A stretch of 64,000 nucleotides of DNA from Stratiolaelaps scimitus (Eukaryota; Arthropoda; Arachnida; Mesostigmata; Laelapidae). Of the stretch, positions 21,853-33,056 are shown piece after piece; position 1 is the first letter of the stretch; every line of letters begins with the position of its first letter. Location of the stretch: contig JABWDB010000006.1 in assembly GCA_019614645.1 (NCBI GenBank), positions 1,364,001 through 1,428,000 of the forward strand. The letters run 5' to 3'. The notes beneath the pieces were generated by a model. It was not told the origin of the DNA, did not search any database, and saw only the letters and a list, made by a program, of their open reading frames with translations. A program made the translations under genes and the position numbers.

Positions 21853-24800
21853 AAGCGAGTTGTTGTTGTTGTCGATGATCGCACGATTAGATCATGGACA
21901 TCCAAATTACAGAAGATGTGTACAGTGACAACATTCCCTGCTCAAATATCAACACCAAAACGCCATCACAACGACAGCGACGACAGAAACAGGTTTAGCT
22001 ATGCTGAATTCCCCTCTTGCTGTGCCCGAAGTCAATCTGAGAACGGAAACGTTCAATAAGCTGCTACCATAAGCAGTCATTAAGGTCGCCGTATCGACAG
22101 ATGTTTTCCTCCTACCAATACTCTGTCATGTTTATCCCATCGAGAAATGTCCGTCCACGTCGCCCGGTCGCCTCCCCTGATGCTCTCCTCAAACTGACGG
22201 ACGAAGCCGATCGCCCCCTGACACTTCTGCCCGTATCGTTTATTGTTCCCCCGATAAACGCGACACTGACAAGTTTGAATATATATATATATATATATAT
22301 ACTCATCCACACGACTTCACACTTGTATCTCTCTATAAAATCAGCGTTGCTTTCAGCTCGGCTATCAGCTTGTGCTAGCCACGCACTGCAGCCAGGAGGC
22401 GATTTCTCAATGAACGCTCGCAATCGAAGAGCGAAATCAAAATCAGAAGCAACGTCTAGCTGTCCGTCTAGCTGTCTTGATGGGTGGTCGATGGGTTGAA
22501 AGCAGCCATCCTTCAGCGCGGTCGACTCAGTTCCGTCGGTAGCGTATGTATGTACGAGCAAACGAAGGAACGCGCGTACGCTGTACGACCACAGGCGTCT
22601 TCCCTTCAGAATCACGAGGCGTCGCCAAGAACCCGCGAGGAACAGTCACTCAGCAGCAGTGCTCCACAAGGTGGTGTTCATCACCGGCTCACTTAAGCGG
22701 ATAGCGGTGTCGACAACCTTAGCGAAGGTGATGCGAACGATGGTCTGCGCTGTGCACATCTACCTGCTTTCGAAGTGAACAGCCATTTGATGATAATGGC
22801 TCGTTTCGTGAGGTGTTTGCAACTTTCGACGTCGGGAGGTGCCCAATGAACGTACGCTAGTGGAAAATTCTATACCTGTCAGTAACATATTGTGGTAGTA
22901 TATGAGATTACACATCCAGATCATAAAATGCATCTATAATGAGCCGGATAACACGCAACGCTATGGGAGACCTGGGCGAAATTTTGGTGGTTTGTAAGGT
23001 AACATTCTGTTGAGTTTTCTCGTGTAGGTTTCGGCATGAGAAATAACGGGAAATAACGAGGAATAAAACGCGTTATTTTAGATAACATCAACATTTGGCT
23101 CGCATTAATTCGTGAACGCTCTGCTGTTTCATGCACACTATTACTTGTATATCGTACGCAAGGTTACGGTACCCCCCCCCCCGGGTAAGGGGAGGTGTCG
23201 ACTAGCCTTCAGGCGTGCCTGCTATGATGCTCAAGGTAAACAGTATATATTCTGCAAATACGTAAATATTTATAATGCATTCCTGCGCACCCGCGGCTCC
23301 CGAAGTCTACCGGGTTGGGGAACCCCTCAACCAGTCCGCATACTGGCAAATATCCTAAGCTTTGTAGAGGCGTTCAGCTTGTACTTTTTCGCTGCATTCA
23401 AACCAAAACGTCATCGCATTCTGAGTTCGTATAGGACATGTCAAATATTTACAATTGTGTCAATAACTCGAAAAGTGCTACAAGCACTACGAGGAACGCT
23501 CATCATGGGAAAATAAGCGCACTTTCCACGATTTCGGTCTAGCGGTTCTGGTGGAAGATCTTCACTGGGTGCCAGCCAACCGATCCCGGGACACCATCGT
23601 GAGAGATGGTTCTACTAACAGTTTCAATATGAGCCCGATATCTACAATAATAATCATAAAAACAGCTTCCTATAATAAAATATCCGATCTAAATTGTCTG
23701 ATCATTTACTACCTAGCCTCGTGTATTACAGCCGCATCTGTCGACGCTACGCGGATTCGGCCGACTCCGCTGCAGTGATAGTCTGCTATCCGAAACATGT
23801 GGGTGTTGCTTCTCACTACTCGCAATAGCCTCCAGTCTGTATGCGTAGTAGTTAGTTGATTAGTAGTCGAACAGACAGGGGGCAACTCTGTGCACGAAGC
23901 GGGAATGACTGAATGAGAGAGAGATAACGAGAGAGAAGCCCCGCATCGATGGTGCCATCGCACGTCACTCTTCTCGTCTCTCGGCCGGATCACTGCGTTT
24001 TCCCTTGTGACCCGCTCCTCTGCAATAATTCTCTGCTCTCGCTTCGCGCCATGCGACTCCATGCGTTGCTCAGCTACGAGGAACGCCACGTTCATGCACA
24101 GTCAGTGCTGTCGCTGGGCCCGGCTTCGCCTAGACCAACCTCGCTAGTGGCCTCCAATGTCGCTAAATCCCATGCCCCAAGGGAACGTTGCCATCGGGAA
24201 CATCGGCATCCATCGTCATTGGTAAACGTCAGACATTGGCAGGACATCTAGAAACGGCAGGGTTGGCTGCTGGGAAGGTTGAGAAAGGCAGAGACAAAAT
24301 CTGTCTTGACCTCCATGGCAGCCCAGGAAGAACAATACCTGGCCGTTAGGTCGGGTTATGCGGCGAGGGGACGCAAAGCAAGGGGCATTCGCGCACGTGA
24401 AGAGGACTAGATTGGGGGCGATTTCGTGGGGGCGAAGACCTTTGTTTCTGTGCGCGGTTTTCCCTTCTCGTCAGTGAGCCGTTCACGCGTTCAGCGCGGA
24501 GACGACTACTATTGGTATTATATAAAGGACGACGACGACGATAGCAGGTGACATTGTCTAGGCGAGGTGACGACGATGAGTACGATGAAACCGACAACAA
24601 AGGGCGAGTCGCTGAAACGCCGCGACCGATGCGGCGGAGGTTGGCGGCTTGACTCGAGCGGTAAAAGGCGTCAGTAAAAGAACCTCGGCATAACCGATGA
24701 TCACCGTCATTGGTTCTAGAGGCGGCAAGGTAGAACGCTGTTAGGAATCCGTCACTTAAATACGCCACGAGCAGGCGCCACGAGTGAATTTCAGCGGAAG

Positions 24801-26029
24801 CACCGCATTGAGAACAGCGACCGGGTGGAATTGAGACGTAACGCTTAGCTCGATGAGCTCAGTCCGCAGAAAATCTCCGGCAGGGCGCGCAGACACAAAG
24901 AGGTGTAGAATGGCCGACAGAGAGCGTTACTTGCCAGCGCGTACCGTTCCGTTGATCGTTCGTGTTGCATTCGCACTGTGAAGTTCTTAAACAGTGGTGG
25001 CACCCTACGTTTGCCTTGATAGTTCGCCTTTGATTCTATGAACGCGCTCGAGGCGTCAGAAGCATTCAAAAACGACCATGCAAGGCACTGGTGTCATTAC
25101 GATGACAAGGACTTGGAGAAGACAACGGGGTGATGGAGGATTGGAGAGACGGCACAATCGAGTCGAAACTGCTATCATTCAACAGAAGGCGCACGAGGCA
25201 ACGATCGACGCTGCTGGTAGTTACTTAGTTAGTGACTGGCTGAGCGTACGAACGAGCACAGGAATCAGCAAAAGGAACGGAAAGGATTCGGCGAACGCGT
25301 CCTTCAAATCGGTCAAAGGCAGAATCGCGCCGTCGTCGCGTCAATGATCTTACTAGAGCTACACGACACTTCGGCTCCCGGCGGTTATTACGTTCGTTGA
25401 CAGTCTCGGTTCCCTGGTAGTCGCACCCAATGAAAAGAGGTGCGACCCTGGAGATCTTCATCAGCGGTATAAACGGTGAAATCGCTCGACAGGTCACTTC
25501 GCTCAGCAGGACAGAAGCAACATTCGCCACAACTGTCGCGTACCCGAATCTGAGGAAATACATTTTAATAGATAAACGTGGTCAGCCAAGTTAAAACGAT
25601 GGCTCCTTGCGGAAGTCCCAACTTGCGGAAGGCCCGCATGACACAGCGTTTTCATTCAAGAATTCAACAGTATATACTGAAGGCGAATCAAATTGTTGAA
25701 CAAATTCCGTTCATATGACCCATAGATTTCTATGGGCTTCTCGTATTTTGGATTCCTAGATAAATTCCAACTTAATACAGTGTGTATGTATAATTCAATT
25801 TCCGCCAACTGTTGCAAATTAAGTAAGTGTTGAGTGATATACGCAGCGTACTACACCGACACATCTCGTAGACGTGTATGTGATAGGTGCAGACCTATGG
25901 ATCGGCTATTCGATTTGGTTCGTTAAAAACGCCTCTTGGCGTTCTGGTGTGATTCCAACATTTGTTGAGCTACTTAGAGAAGCTTGTTACTGCTTCCGAT
26001 ATCTGTCTTTCATGGTTCTATCCTTTCAG
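21853..26029. other. no gene recognised; AT tract and scattered frames
   Basis: Holds the AT tract at 22279-22301 and a C-run at 23173-23181. The plus frame 23112-23516 (about 134 codons) and the opposed frames 22101-22615 are chance-length and partly built on the AT repeat. Minus frames at 23709-24095 and 24346-24768 are Ser/Arg-rich without motifs. Confidence 0.45.
22279..22301. repeat. (AT)n microsatellite
   Basis: Twenty-three bases of alternating A and T. Confidence 0.9.
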
Positions 26030-26332
26030 ACTGGCGGGCGCAACATGATGTTACAGCAAACTGATTCCGAAAGATGCCTGTTGAAAATGGAACAAGCAAA
26101 ACCTGTCGACATAACGAGTCGAACAAAACAAAACAAAAAAAAAACGGCTAAAACAAGGGTGCCGTTCCGCTGCCGGTGTTACTCATCACAATGGGGTTGC
26201 ATTCTGATTCGAGCGTCGATCGGTTTCCAACATTTAGTGCAGTTTGCCGCACACGTCAGTCACTGCTATGCTATACGTTCGCTATCATCGTCCTTGTCTC
26301 TGTCTCATGAGCGGCCGTCGGCGGCCCTCTAG
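26030..26332 (+). CDS. candidate exon encoding a basic protein segment
   Basis: A strong acceptor (TGGTTCTATCCTTTCAG) ends at 26029 and the frame is open for 100 codons to TAG. An ATG-ATG pair at 26045 in context CAAC-ATG could be a start. The peptide has a charged N-terminal part (LQQTDSERCLLKMEQAK), then a lysine-rich stretch (RTKQNKKKTAKTR) that would serve as a nuclear localisation signal, then cysteines (RCRCYSSQWGC). Its end is Ser-rich because of CT-type repeats. The frame also extends upstream of the acceptor to 25874. No family was recognised. Confidence 0.3.
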   Translation, partial: TGGRNMMLQQTDSERCLLKMEQAKPVDITSRTKQNKKKTAKTRVPFRCRCYSSQWGCILIRASIGFQHLVQFAAHVSHCYAIRSLSSSLSLSHERPSAAL

Positions 26333-26978
26333 CTACTCAATCAGAGACAATTATGAAAACAGGACGTTTGCAATCACTGACTAACTATTGTAGTTAGCCA
26401 GTCGTAGTCGCTCAACGCCGTTCGATGACAACCGCCAGTTTGCCAAGCTAGTGCCCATTCTCTCTCTCTCTCTGTCCTCCCCTCCAAGACATCGCTTCAC
26501 ATATCGGTACAGGCACCGACCATCTCATTTCGTGGCGTTTTTTTCCCCGCTCTAATTTGAGGCGATTCGTCTTAACAATCCTAATCTAATTCTCGTCAAT
26601 AATTCGGCTCGTCATCGTCTATTGGCAGCAAGCGCGTCTGGCACGTGGCGTGTGTGCTCGCGCCGGGGTGATGCTGTGTACGCTGCGTTCAGACGAAAAC
26701 GCTACCGCAAGCACTAAACACGAAGAACAAAAAAAAAGTACGAGCCAACCGCAGCGAGACTCGGCGCCCAACCGATCGAGGCTACCGCCCGCCCGTTCGG
26801 TCGCTCGGTTTCCAACTGCCAACAACAGCAGCCTAAATGGCGGGGACGACAGAGCTACAGCGTGCAGCAGCAGCAGAGAATCAACGGACAATATCAACAA
26901 CGTCGCTGCCTGCCATATGATTGCCTCTTGCTCTACGGAAATCTCCGCTGCGTAGGACTGTCGGCGGATTACATTTAG

Positions 26979-26994
26979 CGCGCGCGCGCGCGCG
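26979..26994. repeat. (GC)8 alternating tract
   Basis: Sixteen bases of perfect CG/GC alternation, the classic sequence type that can adopt left-handed Z-DNA under torsion. Confidence 0.9.
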
Positions 26995-27154
26995 GTTCAA
27001 ATACCTCTGCCTCTGTGTTCCCTTGGCCACGGTTGGAGGCCACAGCTTGAGGAGTGAATGTCGACGTAGATATGGAGCACTACAGCGATCGTCCGTTGTA
27101 ACGTGGCCGATCTTCTCTTCGGCGCTCGTTGGCACTTACTCTCTCTCTCTCTTC

Positions 27155-27156
<2 letters not shown>

Positions 27157-27185
<29 letters not shown>
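27157..27185. repeat. (TA)n microsatellite
   Basis: Twenty-nine bases of alternating T and A following a CT run. Confidence 0.9.
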
Positions 27186-27188
<3 letters not shown>

Positions 27189-28513
27189 GTCTATCTCTAC
27201 ACCGCTCTACTATAGCTGCTGTGGCTGTTGCTGCCGCTGCCAATTAAGCAACGGGCCAAAGGAACTCGTAAGTAAGAGCGAAGTGCGCCAATCAATGCGA
27301 ACGAAGCGTGCTCCGCGACGGGGTGATCTCATGATGGACGAGTGTAGCTAGAGCCACTCTTGTGGTCGAATATGATGTGGCGGTGGCGGCGGCGTCGACG
27401 GCGGCCTGTCGATCGGGACGATCGCCTGCTTATTTTCTTGGTTTTTTCTTTTCTTTTTTTTACCTTTTCTTTGCTGGGTGTCTTTGTTGTTGTCGTTGTT
27501 GTTGCTGTTGCCGCCGCCGCTGCTATTGCCGTTGTTCTACGTAGTGAGTCTGTGCTTTGTCGATGGATCTTGCCGCAGAGGCAGACACGATTGACGCAGG
27601 GAAGCGGCTGGCAGTCGGCTACTGTTCAACTGCTCTGTATCGATCGCCGCTCTGCCGCGAGTGTTCAATCGACGCCGTTTGCGTCGAGAGTAGTCAGACA
27701 ATCACAGTATTACGCCAGATCAAATTTTGCGAATGCCTTCGAGTCTCGGGGCTGCTGATGACACCGCACATTTTTGACGTTCGCTGCGTGTCGCTGAGTG
27801 AACAGTAGAACACATTGTGATAAGTGGGAGAATGAATTCCGTGCTTGGGGATACGGAGGCTAGCTCTAGGTTTCAGTGCAGAAATCCATACAATGAAGTG
27901 AATTAGATGAAGCGCGGTCCAGCAGCTTCGGGTGGTTTATTATTTAAAGTGTGCGGTGTGCCGTTGGAAAGCAATTGAGCATGGTCAGAAAAAAAAAAAG
28001 CAAGACAATATGTTCAAATTTCGCTTTCTACTTTCTGATGAGAGTATGTCTTTTATTGTATTTTCAAATTTTCGTTGTCAGCTGCTGGTGCGAGATGGAA
28101 ACGCCTTTTTGAAAAGGCCGTGTGTGATGTATTAGAATAGGACAATGAATGAATTGATGACCGCTTTAATGAGCTGATGTGCAAGGGGCTACTTGGGCCA
28201 AGCCCTCGGCGTTGCGTGGTGCTAGTTCGGCACGCGTGGTGATTTTTACGAAGTGCTCCAAATATCTCTAGATCGGGAGAAAACTCCCAATTCGCAGTAT
28301 TCTCAGACAAAACATTTCTAATGAGTCAATTCCAATGGTTCCACACTGGAGCATACGTTATATTTTGTATCTCAAACATACAAGCATACAATTATGTTTG
28401 TAGCGATTGTCACGTGCAGCTCTATAAGTTGCCCGAGTTGGCTTCTGGCGGCCGGCTAGGGTACACGACTCGAAAATGCTAGCGCGCCCCAACATTCTCG
28501 AAGGGCAGTCCAG

Positions 28514-28666
28514 ATGGGTTCGGCGGCAAGCCGCTCCTGGGCCTTTGAATCCGAGAGGATTCACTTCGAAGATTTCAACGACCGAAACTTGAAGCGACAG
28601 ACTCATGTTCATCTCCTCGTCGCCGATGGGGTGGGGGGCGCAGTCGGTCCTCTGCAATCGCAACAC
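28514..28666 (+). CDS. candidate first coding exon, possible N-myristoylation
   Basis: An ATG at 28514 opens 51 codons that end at a textbook donor, CAACAC|GTGAGT, in phase 0. The protein begins MGSAASRSW; glycine at position 2 and serine at position 6 fit the N-myristoyltransferase consensus. The rest is charged (ESERIHFEDFNDRNLKRQ) and ends in a Gly/Val-rich stretch (HLLVADGVGGAV). The start context is only moderate, with C at -3. The next exon was not found. Overlapping minus frames exist, so strand rests on the donor and the start motif. Confidence 0.3.
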
Positions 28667-29021
28667 GTGAGTGTGATCATGGCCCTTTCGGAGCAGCCTC
28701 TGCGGGCTTCAAATATCATACACGCGCTGCCGGATATATGAATCAACGAGGACCTAATCCGAGACGAAATACTTCGTATTTCGAAGGTCGAGGTCGCATT
28801 GCGAAACTTCGCAAAATGGTATTGGACGGCGCCTTGCGTAAATTTAATGTCAGTGATGATTTGACGGTACGCCCATACGTGGTAGTTGCGCTTGCCAGCG
28901 GCGCCAGAGGCAGCGCTTCGTATTTCAAGCAGTAGAGAACTTTCATTTGTAGCGACACATTTCGGGCTGTATTTGCCTTACTACGTGTGTTCTCGCCTCT
29001 CTCCGTTCTCATTACAACGAA

Positions 29022-29414
29022 ATGAACTTAACTCAAACTGGGAGCAACTTGGTAATGTTTACTTTCATATTACCAATATTGCAATTACTATCAAACTATT
29101 ATTATTTCGCTACAATTACATCTGCTTGGAAATTGCATTGTGCACTAGGCGTTCGATGCTTAAGAAGTGAACGAGGTTATATTACATATTCTACTTTGTC
29201 ATCCACTTTGACTGTTCTGGTCGTCATGATATGCCAGTTTATGTTTCACGGGGTAAATCACGTCATCGCCATTTCGAATCGAATTTGTTCGATGCTGCCC
29301 TCGTGCGCAGGGCTGACCCAGATAAAATGCTGGTCCAGTATTTCGGTAATCTTTGCTACCACGCTTTTGTTGGCGTATTCGCTAACGTCTACGAATTGTT
29401 CATGCATCGAATGA
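29022..29414 (+). CDS. candidate multi-pass membrane protein segment
   Basis: An ATG at 29022 in good context (GAA-ATG) opens 130 codons. Three hydrophobic segments are visible: residues about 10-31 (LVMFTFILPILQLL...), 65-85 (STLTVLVVMICQFMF) and 108-123 (SISVIFATTLLLAY). Polar, Cys-containing loops lie between them. Such a layout occurs in chemosensory receptors and transporters, but no signature motif of either was seen. T-rich DNA readily generates hydrophobic frames, so this may be chance. No splice sites clearly bound it. Confidence 0.25.
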   Translation: MNLTQTGSNLVMFTFILPILQLLSNYYYFATITSAWKLHCALGVRCLRSERGYITYSTLSSTLTVLVVMICQFMFHGVNHVIAISNRICSMLPSCAGLTQIKCWSSISVIFATTLLLAYSLTSTNCSCIE

Positions 29415-30303
29415 AACTGAATTCTCGCTCACCGCCTTTTTGACCCCATTTCCGGAGTCAAGGAACAAACATACAAAAAGTCACTTGTGCTTCCTTCTCA
29501 TTTAGATCACAATAATCAGATCCGATTCTACAAATATTATAGGTGGCCTACTCACCACCGGCCTCAAACGAAGCAGTCGTTCAACGGGTTTAGCACAATT
29601 TTACCTAAACACCTACTTTCGATACGCAACTGTTGCTTCTCCCAGATTTGCTAGCACCCATTCTTCTAACAAACACATTTGACGCGTGCACCCAACGGGA
29701 ATTTGCATTGGCAGCGCCGTGTTCATTTGTTAGATCGTTTCGTTTTGGCGAATCCAGCGGAGCCCAGTCTGGTCCAGCCTTCCCTTTGCGTCGAGTTGAC
29801 GTCGATCCGCCTGTCCCAGTGAGCGACAGCAGCGTTAACGGTGCAGCATCTATTTGGGTGGACATTGATGCCAATCATAGCGAAAACGATAGCACACTAC
29901 TGCATTACACGTAAAAGTAATCTATGATAATTCGATTCGGTCAAATGCGGGACACGCTAATAATCTGTAGAATATGCCATTATACCTGTGTTGCCGTCCA
30001 TGTGACGCATCAGTGACATGATTAGCAATGCCGTTTTGTGGCGCTTAAACTAAATATTAAAATCATGGTTGAGTTTAACGGCCGACTCTCAAACCACTTT
30101 ATGTAACAGTGGCGGATTCTTGAGTTACGCTAATTATTAACACCACTACATCTATTTGATGTGCGTTAATCAATGCCATCTCGTTAAGTGGTGTCTGCCG
30201 CGCGTTTGATCTCGAGACCAAGATACGCTCTAATCATTTCCACTGATGGCAGTGCTATTTAGATGACTAGACGTGGCATCCGCTGCCGGTCGCTATGAAT
30301 GCG
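29415..30303. other. no confident gene
   Basis: Opposed frames at 29605-29914 cannot both be coding. The minus one reads a basic, Ser/Asn-rich peptide (STRRKGKAGPDWAP...) ending near a weak donor GTAGGT. The remainder, 29930-30303, is AT-rich and empty. Confidence 0.4.
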
Positions 30304-30495
30304 TTACAATAATTGACAATGCATATCTTTGCTTGAGACGTCTTCGTCATTATATGTATTATACGTAGCTGCTTTCCAATTACGAGGGAAAACGTCGCTC
30401 GGCGGCGATTCCGGCAGCTCGGTATTCCCGAATAGATATGCCCCGTTCGTCATTCGATTGATGTTTGACAGACTCGCGAATTCCACGAAAATTCT
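30304..30495 (-). CDS. candidate terminal exon ending in a CaaX-like CQLL
   Basis: On the minus strand the acceptor TGTTATTCTATATAG precedes 30495, with a TTTAAC branch-point-like motif about 20 bases upstream. The last intron bases form an in-frame stop, so the frame opens exactly at the exon. It runs 63 codons, mostly hydrophilic and acidic (NTELPESPPSDVFPRNW, NDEDVSSKDMH), and ends in Cys-Gln-Leu-Leu before TAA. A Cys-aliphatic-aliphatic-X end with X = Leu is the signal for geranylgeranylation in CaaX proteins, although Gln at the first aliphatic position is less typical. No GTPase motif lies in this exon. An upstream phase-0 exon is required but was not identified. Confidence 0.35.
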   Translation of the reverse strand, partial: RIFVEFASLSNINRMTNGAYLFGNTELPESPPSDVFPRNWKAATYNTYNDEDVSSKDMHCQLL

Positions 30496-31560
30496 CTATA
30501 TAGAATAACATCGTTAAAGACTTCGGTTGGCCGCAGTTCAAGAATAATCGATTGGCTCTGATTTTAAGGGTAGGCAGATCCTCGTTATCTGCTACACTGA
30601 TCGATACTTTGCTTGCTTCAAAACTAGCGAGTACGCGTACAGAGTCCGATGACCAAAGCGGACATACTTATGCTCTCGCATTGAACTACGACCGGATATC
30701 AAAAAATTTTGCTTCTCTCCACCAACTCCTCGATCCGTGGGCGGGGGCGAGTGGTAGACGTTTTGTGCGACTGTCATTGGAGAAGGCGTTGGCAAAATAG
30801 AGATATTCTCGCTGATCTGGTGCACGTGACACAGGTAGCATTTAAGCATGCTCAGTCAGCACGCCGGGGTGCAATTATTGTTGATATTTTTGGTCTTAGC
30901 TGCCACCGCCGCCGCCACCGCCGCTGTGGTCTCCGTCCTTGTTGTGTTGTTGTTGTTGCTGCTGCTACCGTTCTTGCTGCCGTTGTGACTATGATTATTG
31001 TTCGGCTCCTCATGTTGTAGTTGTTTCGAAACAATTCAACTAGTATCAACCTATTCCGACGTTCGACTACTGGACACACCTCCAGCTAACAACGATGAGG
31101 ACTATATCGCAGAGAGAGAGAGACATAGAGGGAACGAGAGAGGGAGACTACAAATGAGAAGGGGTCGTTTGTCGGGCCACAACCCCGAGACCCCCAACGA
31201 AGCTAGACGGTGACATCGACACCACCAGTGCGCGGCTTCGTACCTCTCAATCCTCTAAAAGACGAAAGGGTTCATCAGAGAGGTGGTGGCAGTCGTTGCC
31301 GCCGCCGACGCCGTTGTCGTCGTTCCCGTCATCGTGGGCGGCTCAAAGGCCTTCCGACGGAAGACCTACGCCGGAATCACCAATTCATTGTCGTGACGAG
31401 CGGCAATTTGACTCGTAGCGGTGAACGGGACCACACCGGACGACGGCTAACCGAAATGACCTAACGGTAGACATAAAACAAGCCATCATCATTGTTGAAG
31501 TCACAACCTATGTACGACGCTGAAAGAGGTGTACAAGAGAGAAGGACAGAGCTTGCTCAC

Positions 31561-31675
31561 CCCCAACTCTTTCGCGGATCAATGCGAACAGAGGGAGGGC
31601 TGCATCGCAACAAAGATCGTGAGGCAGTGTACGGGTCATGTAATTGAGGTTCTCGATATATTAGGGATCGGACAG
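31561..31675 (-). CDS. candidate internal exon, unknown product
   Basis: The minus strand shows a long T-tract (nine T) and then TATCTTTACAG as acceptor before 31675. A donor GGGG|GTGAGC follows 31561. One frame is open through all 115 bases (phase 1 in, phase 2 out). The peptide is AVRSLIYREPQLHDPYTA followed by an Arg/Ser/Pro-rich part. The size is typical of an internal exon. It lies 3' of the signal-peptide candidate at 32416-32487 on the same strand, but the phases do not match directly, so a missing exon would be needed. Confidence 0.35.
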
Positions 31676-32415
31676 CTGTAAAGATAGTCCTTTGTAGAAA
31701 AAAAAACGAACGGTCTAATATAAATGAATGTTCATATCTATTACTAAATCGTGGCTCGGTTCTCATCTTGTTTGCCACTGCAGTCTGTTGTTGTTGTTGC
31801 TGCTGCTGGTCAACCGGTTCTTCGAAAAGTTTCTTCTATCTTCCCCGTTCGTTCCTTGTCCTCAAGAAGGGCTGAAAATGTTTCGCTTGCTTTTGTCTCA
31901 TTTCGTTCTTGGAGCGACAGTCACAGCGCGATAGACACAGTCGAGTAGGCCCAACGGCAGTAAGATCTGTAGCCGCGAGAGCAGTGATATCCTCGTTTCC
32001 TCCCTAGTGCGTCTGTATCGTGCAACGTATTGAAGCTAGCGGATCTCCTAGCGGCGGTGGTAGAAGGCTACGAGGCGAACAACGGATGAGTTTCTTCCGT
32101 AGCACGCTTACCCCCAGACGTCTACCTCGTCTGGGTCGTCAATCTCACACCCTATGGTTTCGATGTCTCTTCCTCTGGCTCTCGTCCACGGGGCTCGTTT
32201 CTCGGCCTGTTCGCCTATTTCGCTCCGTCGCCGAATCCTTTGCCAGTTCGTGGTACTACGGTAAAATAAACCTCTTATAGGCAGCAGTGTCTGGTCGGCC
32301 GGTCGGCCGGCTGGTGACAACGACGCAAAAACAAAATTGCTCGTTTTCGACTCGGCGCTCCAGGAGGTACTGGCCCCGGCAGTCGTCGTGCGTGGCTTGT
32401 CTGTGCACCACTCAC

Positions 32416-32487
32416 TGCCGAGATCAGCAGCGCAAGTGCAACTGTAAGGCCACGGCCGTATAACGTAACGAGAGAAAGGAGACACAT
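32416..32487 (-). CDS. candidate first coding exon encoding a signal peptide
   Basis: On the minus strand an ATG at 32487, with purine at -3 (GAC-ATG), opens 24 codons reading MCLLSLVTLYGRG and then LTVALALLISA. This is a hydrophobic core typical of secretory signals. It ends at a perfect +1 to +6 donor, GCA|GTGAGT. Signal peptides are often encoded by the first coding exon with the intron near the cleavage site, which fits. Read through, the frame continues 46 more basic and Pro-rich residues, which look non-coding. The downstream exon is unknown. Confidence 0.3.
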
Positions 32488-32759
32488 GTCCTTTTCACAG
32501 TATTCGCGCTAGCAGAAGCAGAGCTATCGACAGCGAAGAGCGGCTGAAGCAGCACAAGCCTGTCGCTTCAAGCTTTCGTAGGCTCGGTAGCGTGGAGCCA
32601 TGCCCCAAAGCACACAGTGCCGGTTGTTGTAGCCTTCGGGACAAACCATCAGCAGGCACATCTACACGAGGAGGTCGTTCGAGTTCGAGTAGTGACTATC
32701 GACCACCACCAAGATAAACCACACGAGAGATAGCGGGGTTGACACTTTTTTTTTCTTAG

Positions 32760-33056
32760 GAACAGATTGCTGTTTGCAGGAGAGGCATGTCATTGATTCC
32801 CCGTTTTCGCTCTGGATTCGGAGATCGATGCCGCGCAACCCCTGAATCAAGGAATGACCTGGCTGCGGTTCATAACCAGCCTTTCCGCGTCCTGTGTTAC
32901 GCGAGGCGAGTAGAAAACTCTGGTAGTCAAAAACGGACTCGTGCGAATTCTCAAAGTGAGACAGGACGAGCCGCACGCCTTTTTGGGGCGGCTAATTTCA
33001 ACTTGATCATCATTGACGCCTTGGCTACTGGATTTTTGATAGGTGTGTTTGGCTGA
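32760..33056 (+). CDS. candidate exon opening exactly at a poly-T acceptor
   Basis: A very strong acceptor (ACACTTTTTTTTTCTTAG) ends at 32759. Its TAG is an in-frame stop, so the frame begins with the exon. It is open for 98 codons. A donor-like AAA|GTGAGA at 32956 would give a 196-nt internal exon of 65 codons plus one base. If read through, the tail is hydrophobic (NLIIIDALATGFLIGVFG) and ends at TGA. The exon peptide is Arg-rich with several cysteines (EQIAVCRRGMSLIPRFRSG). The one leftover base matches the phase of the acceptors at 34639 and 35039. Product unknown. Confidence 0.4.
   Translation, partial: EQIAVCRRGMSLIPRFRSGFGDRCRATPESRNDLAAVHNQPFRVLCYARRVENSGSQKRTRANSQSETGRAARLFGAANFNLIIIDALATGFLIGVFG

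Larger units (their letters stand above)
26333..28513. other. GC-rich, simple repeats, no gene recognised
   Basis: Includes (GC)8 at 26979-26994, the TA tract at 27157-27185 and GTT/GCT/GCC runs at 27484-27535 that yield poly-Val/Ala. A good plus donor (CTC|GTAAGTAAG) at 27269 and a clustered CT run just before the TA tract could mark an untranslated exon, but nothing confirms it. Confidence 0.4.

Noticed and set aside
27360..27758. 132-codon plus frame with Val/Ala run
   Set aside because: The hydrophobic stretch comes from GTT/GCC repeats; no gene signal around it.
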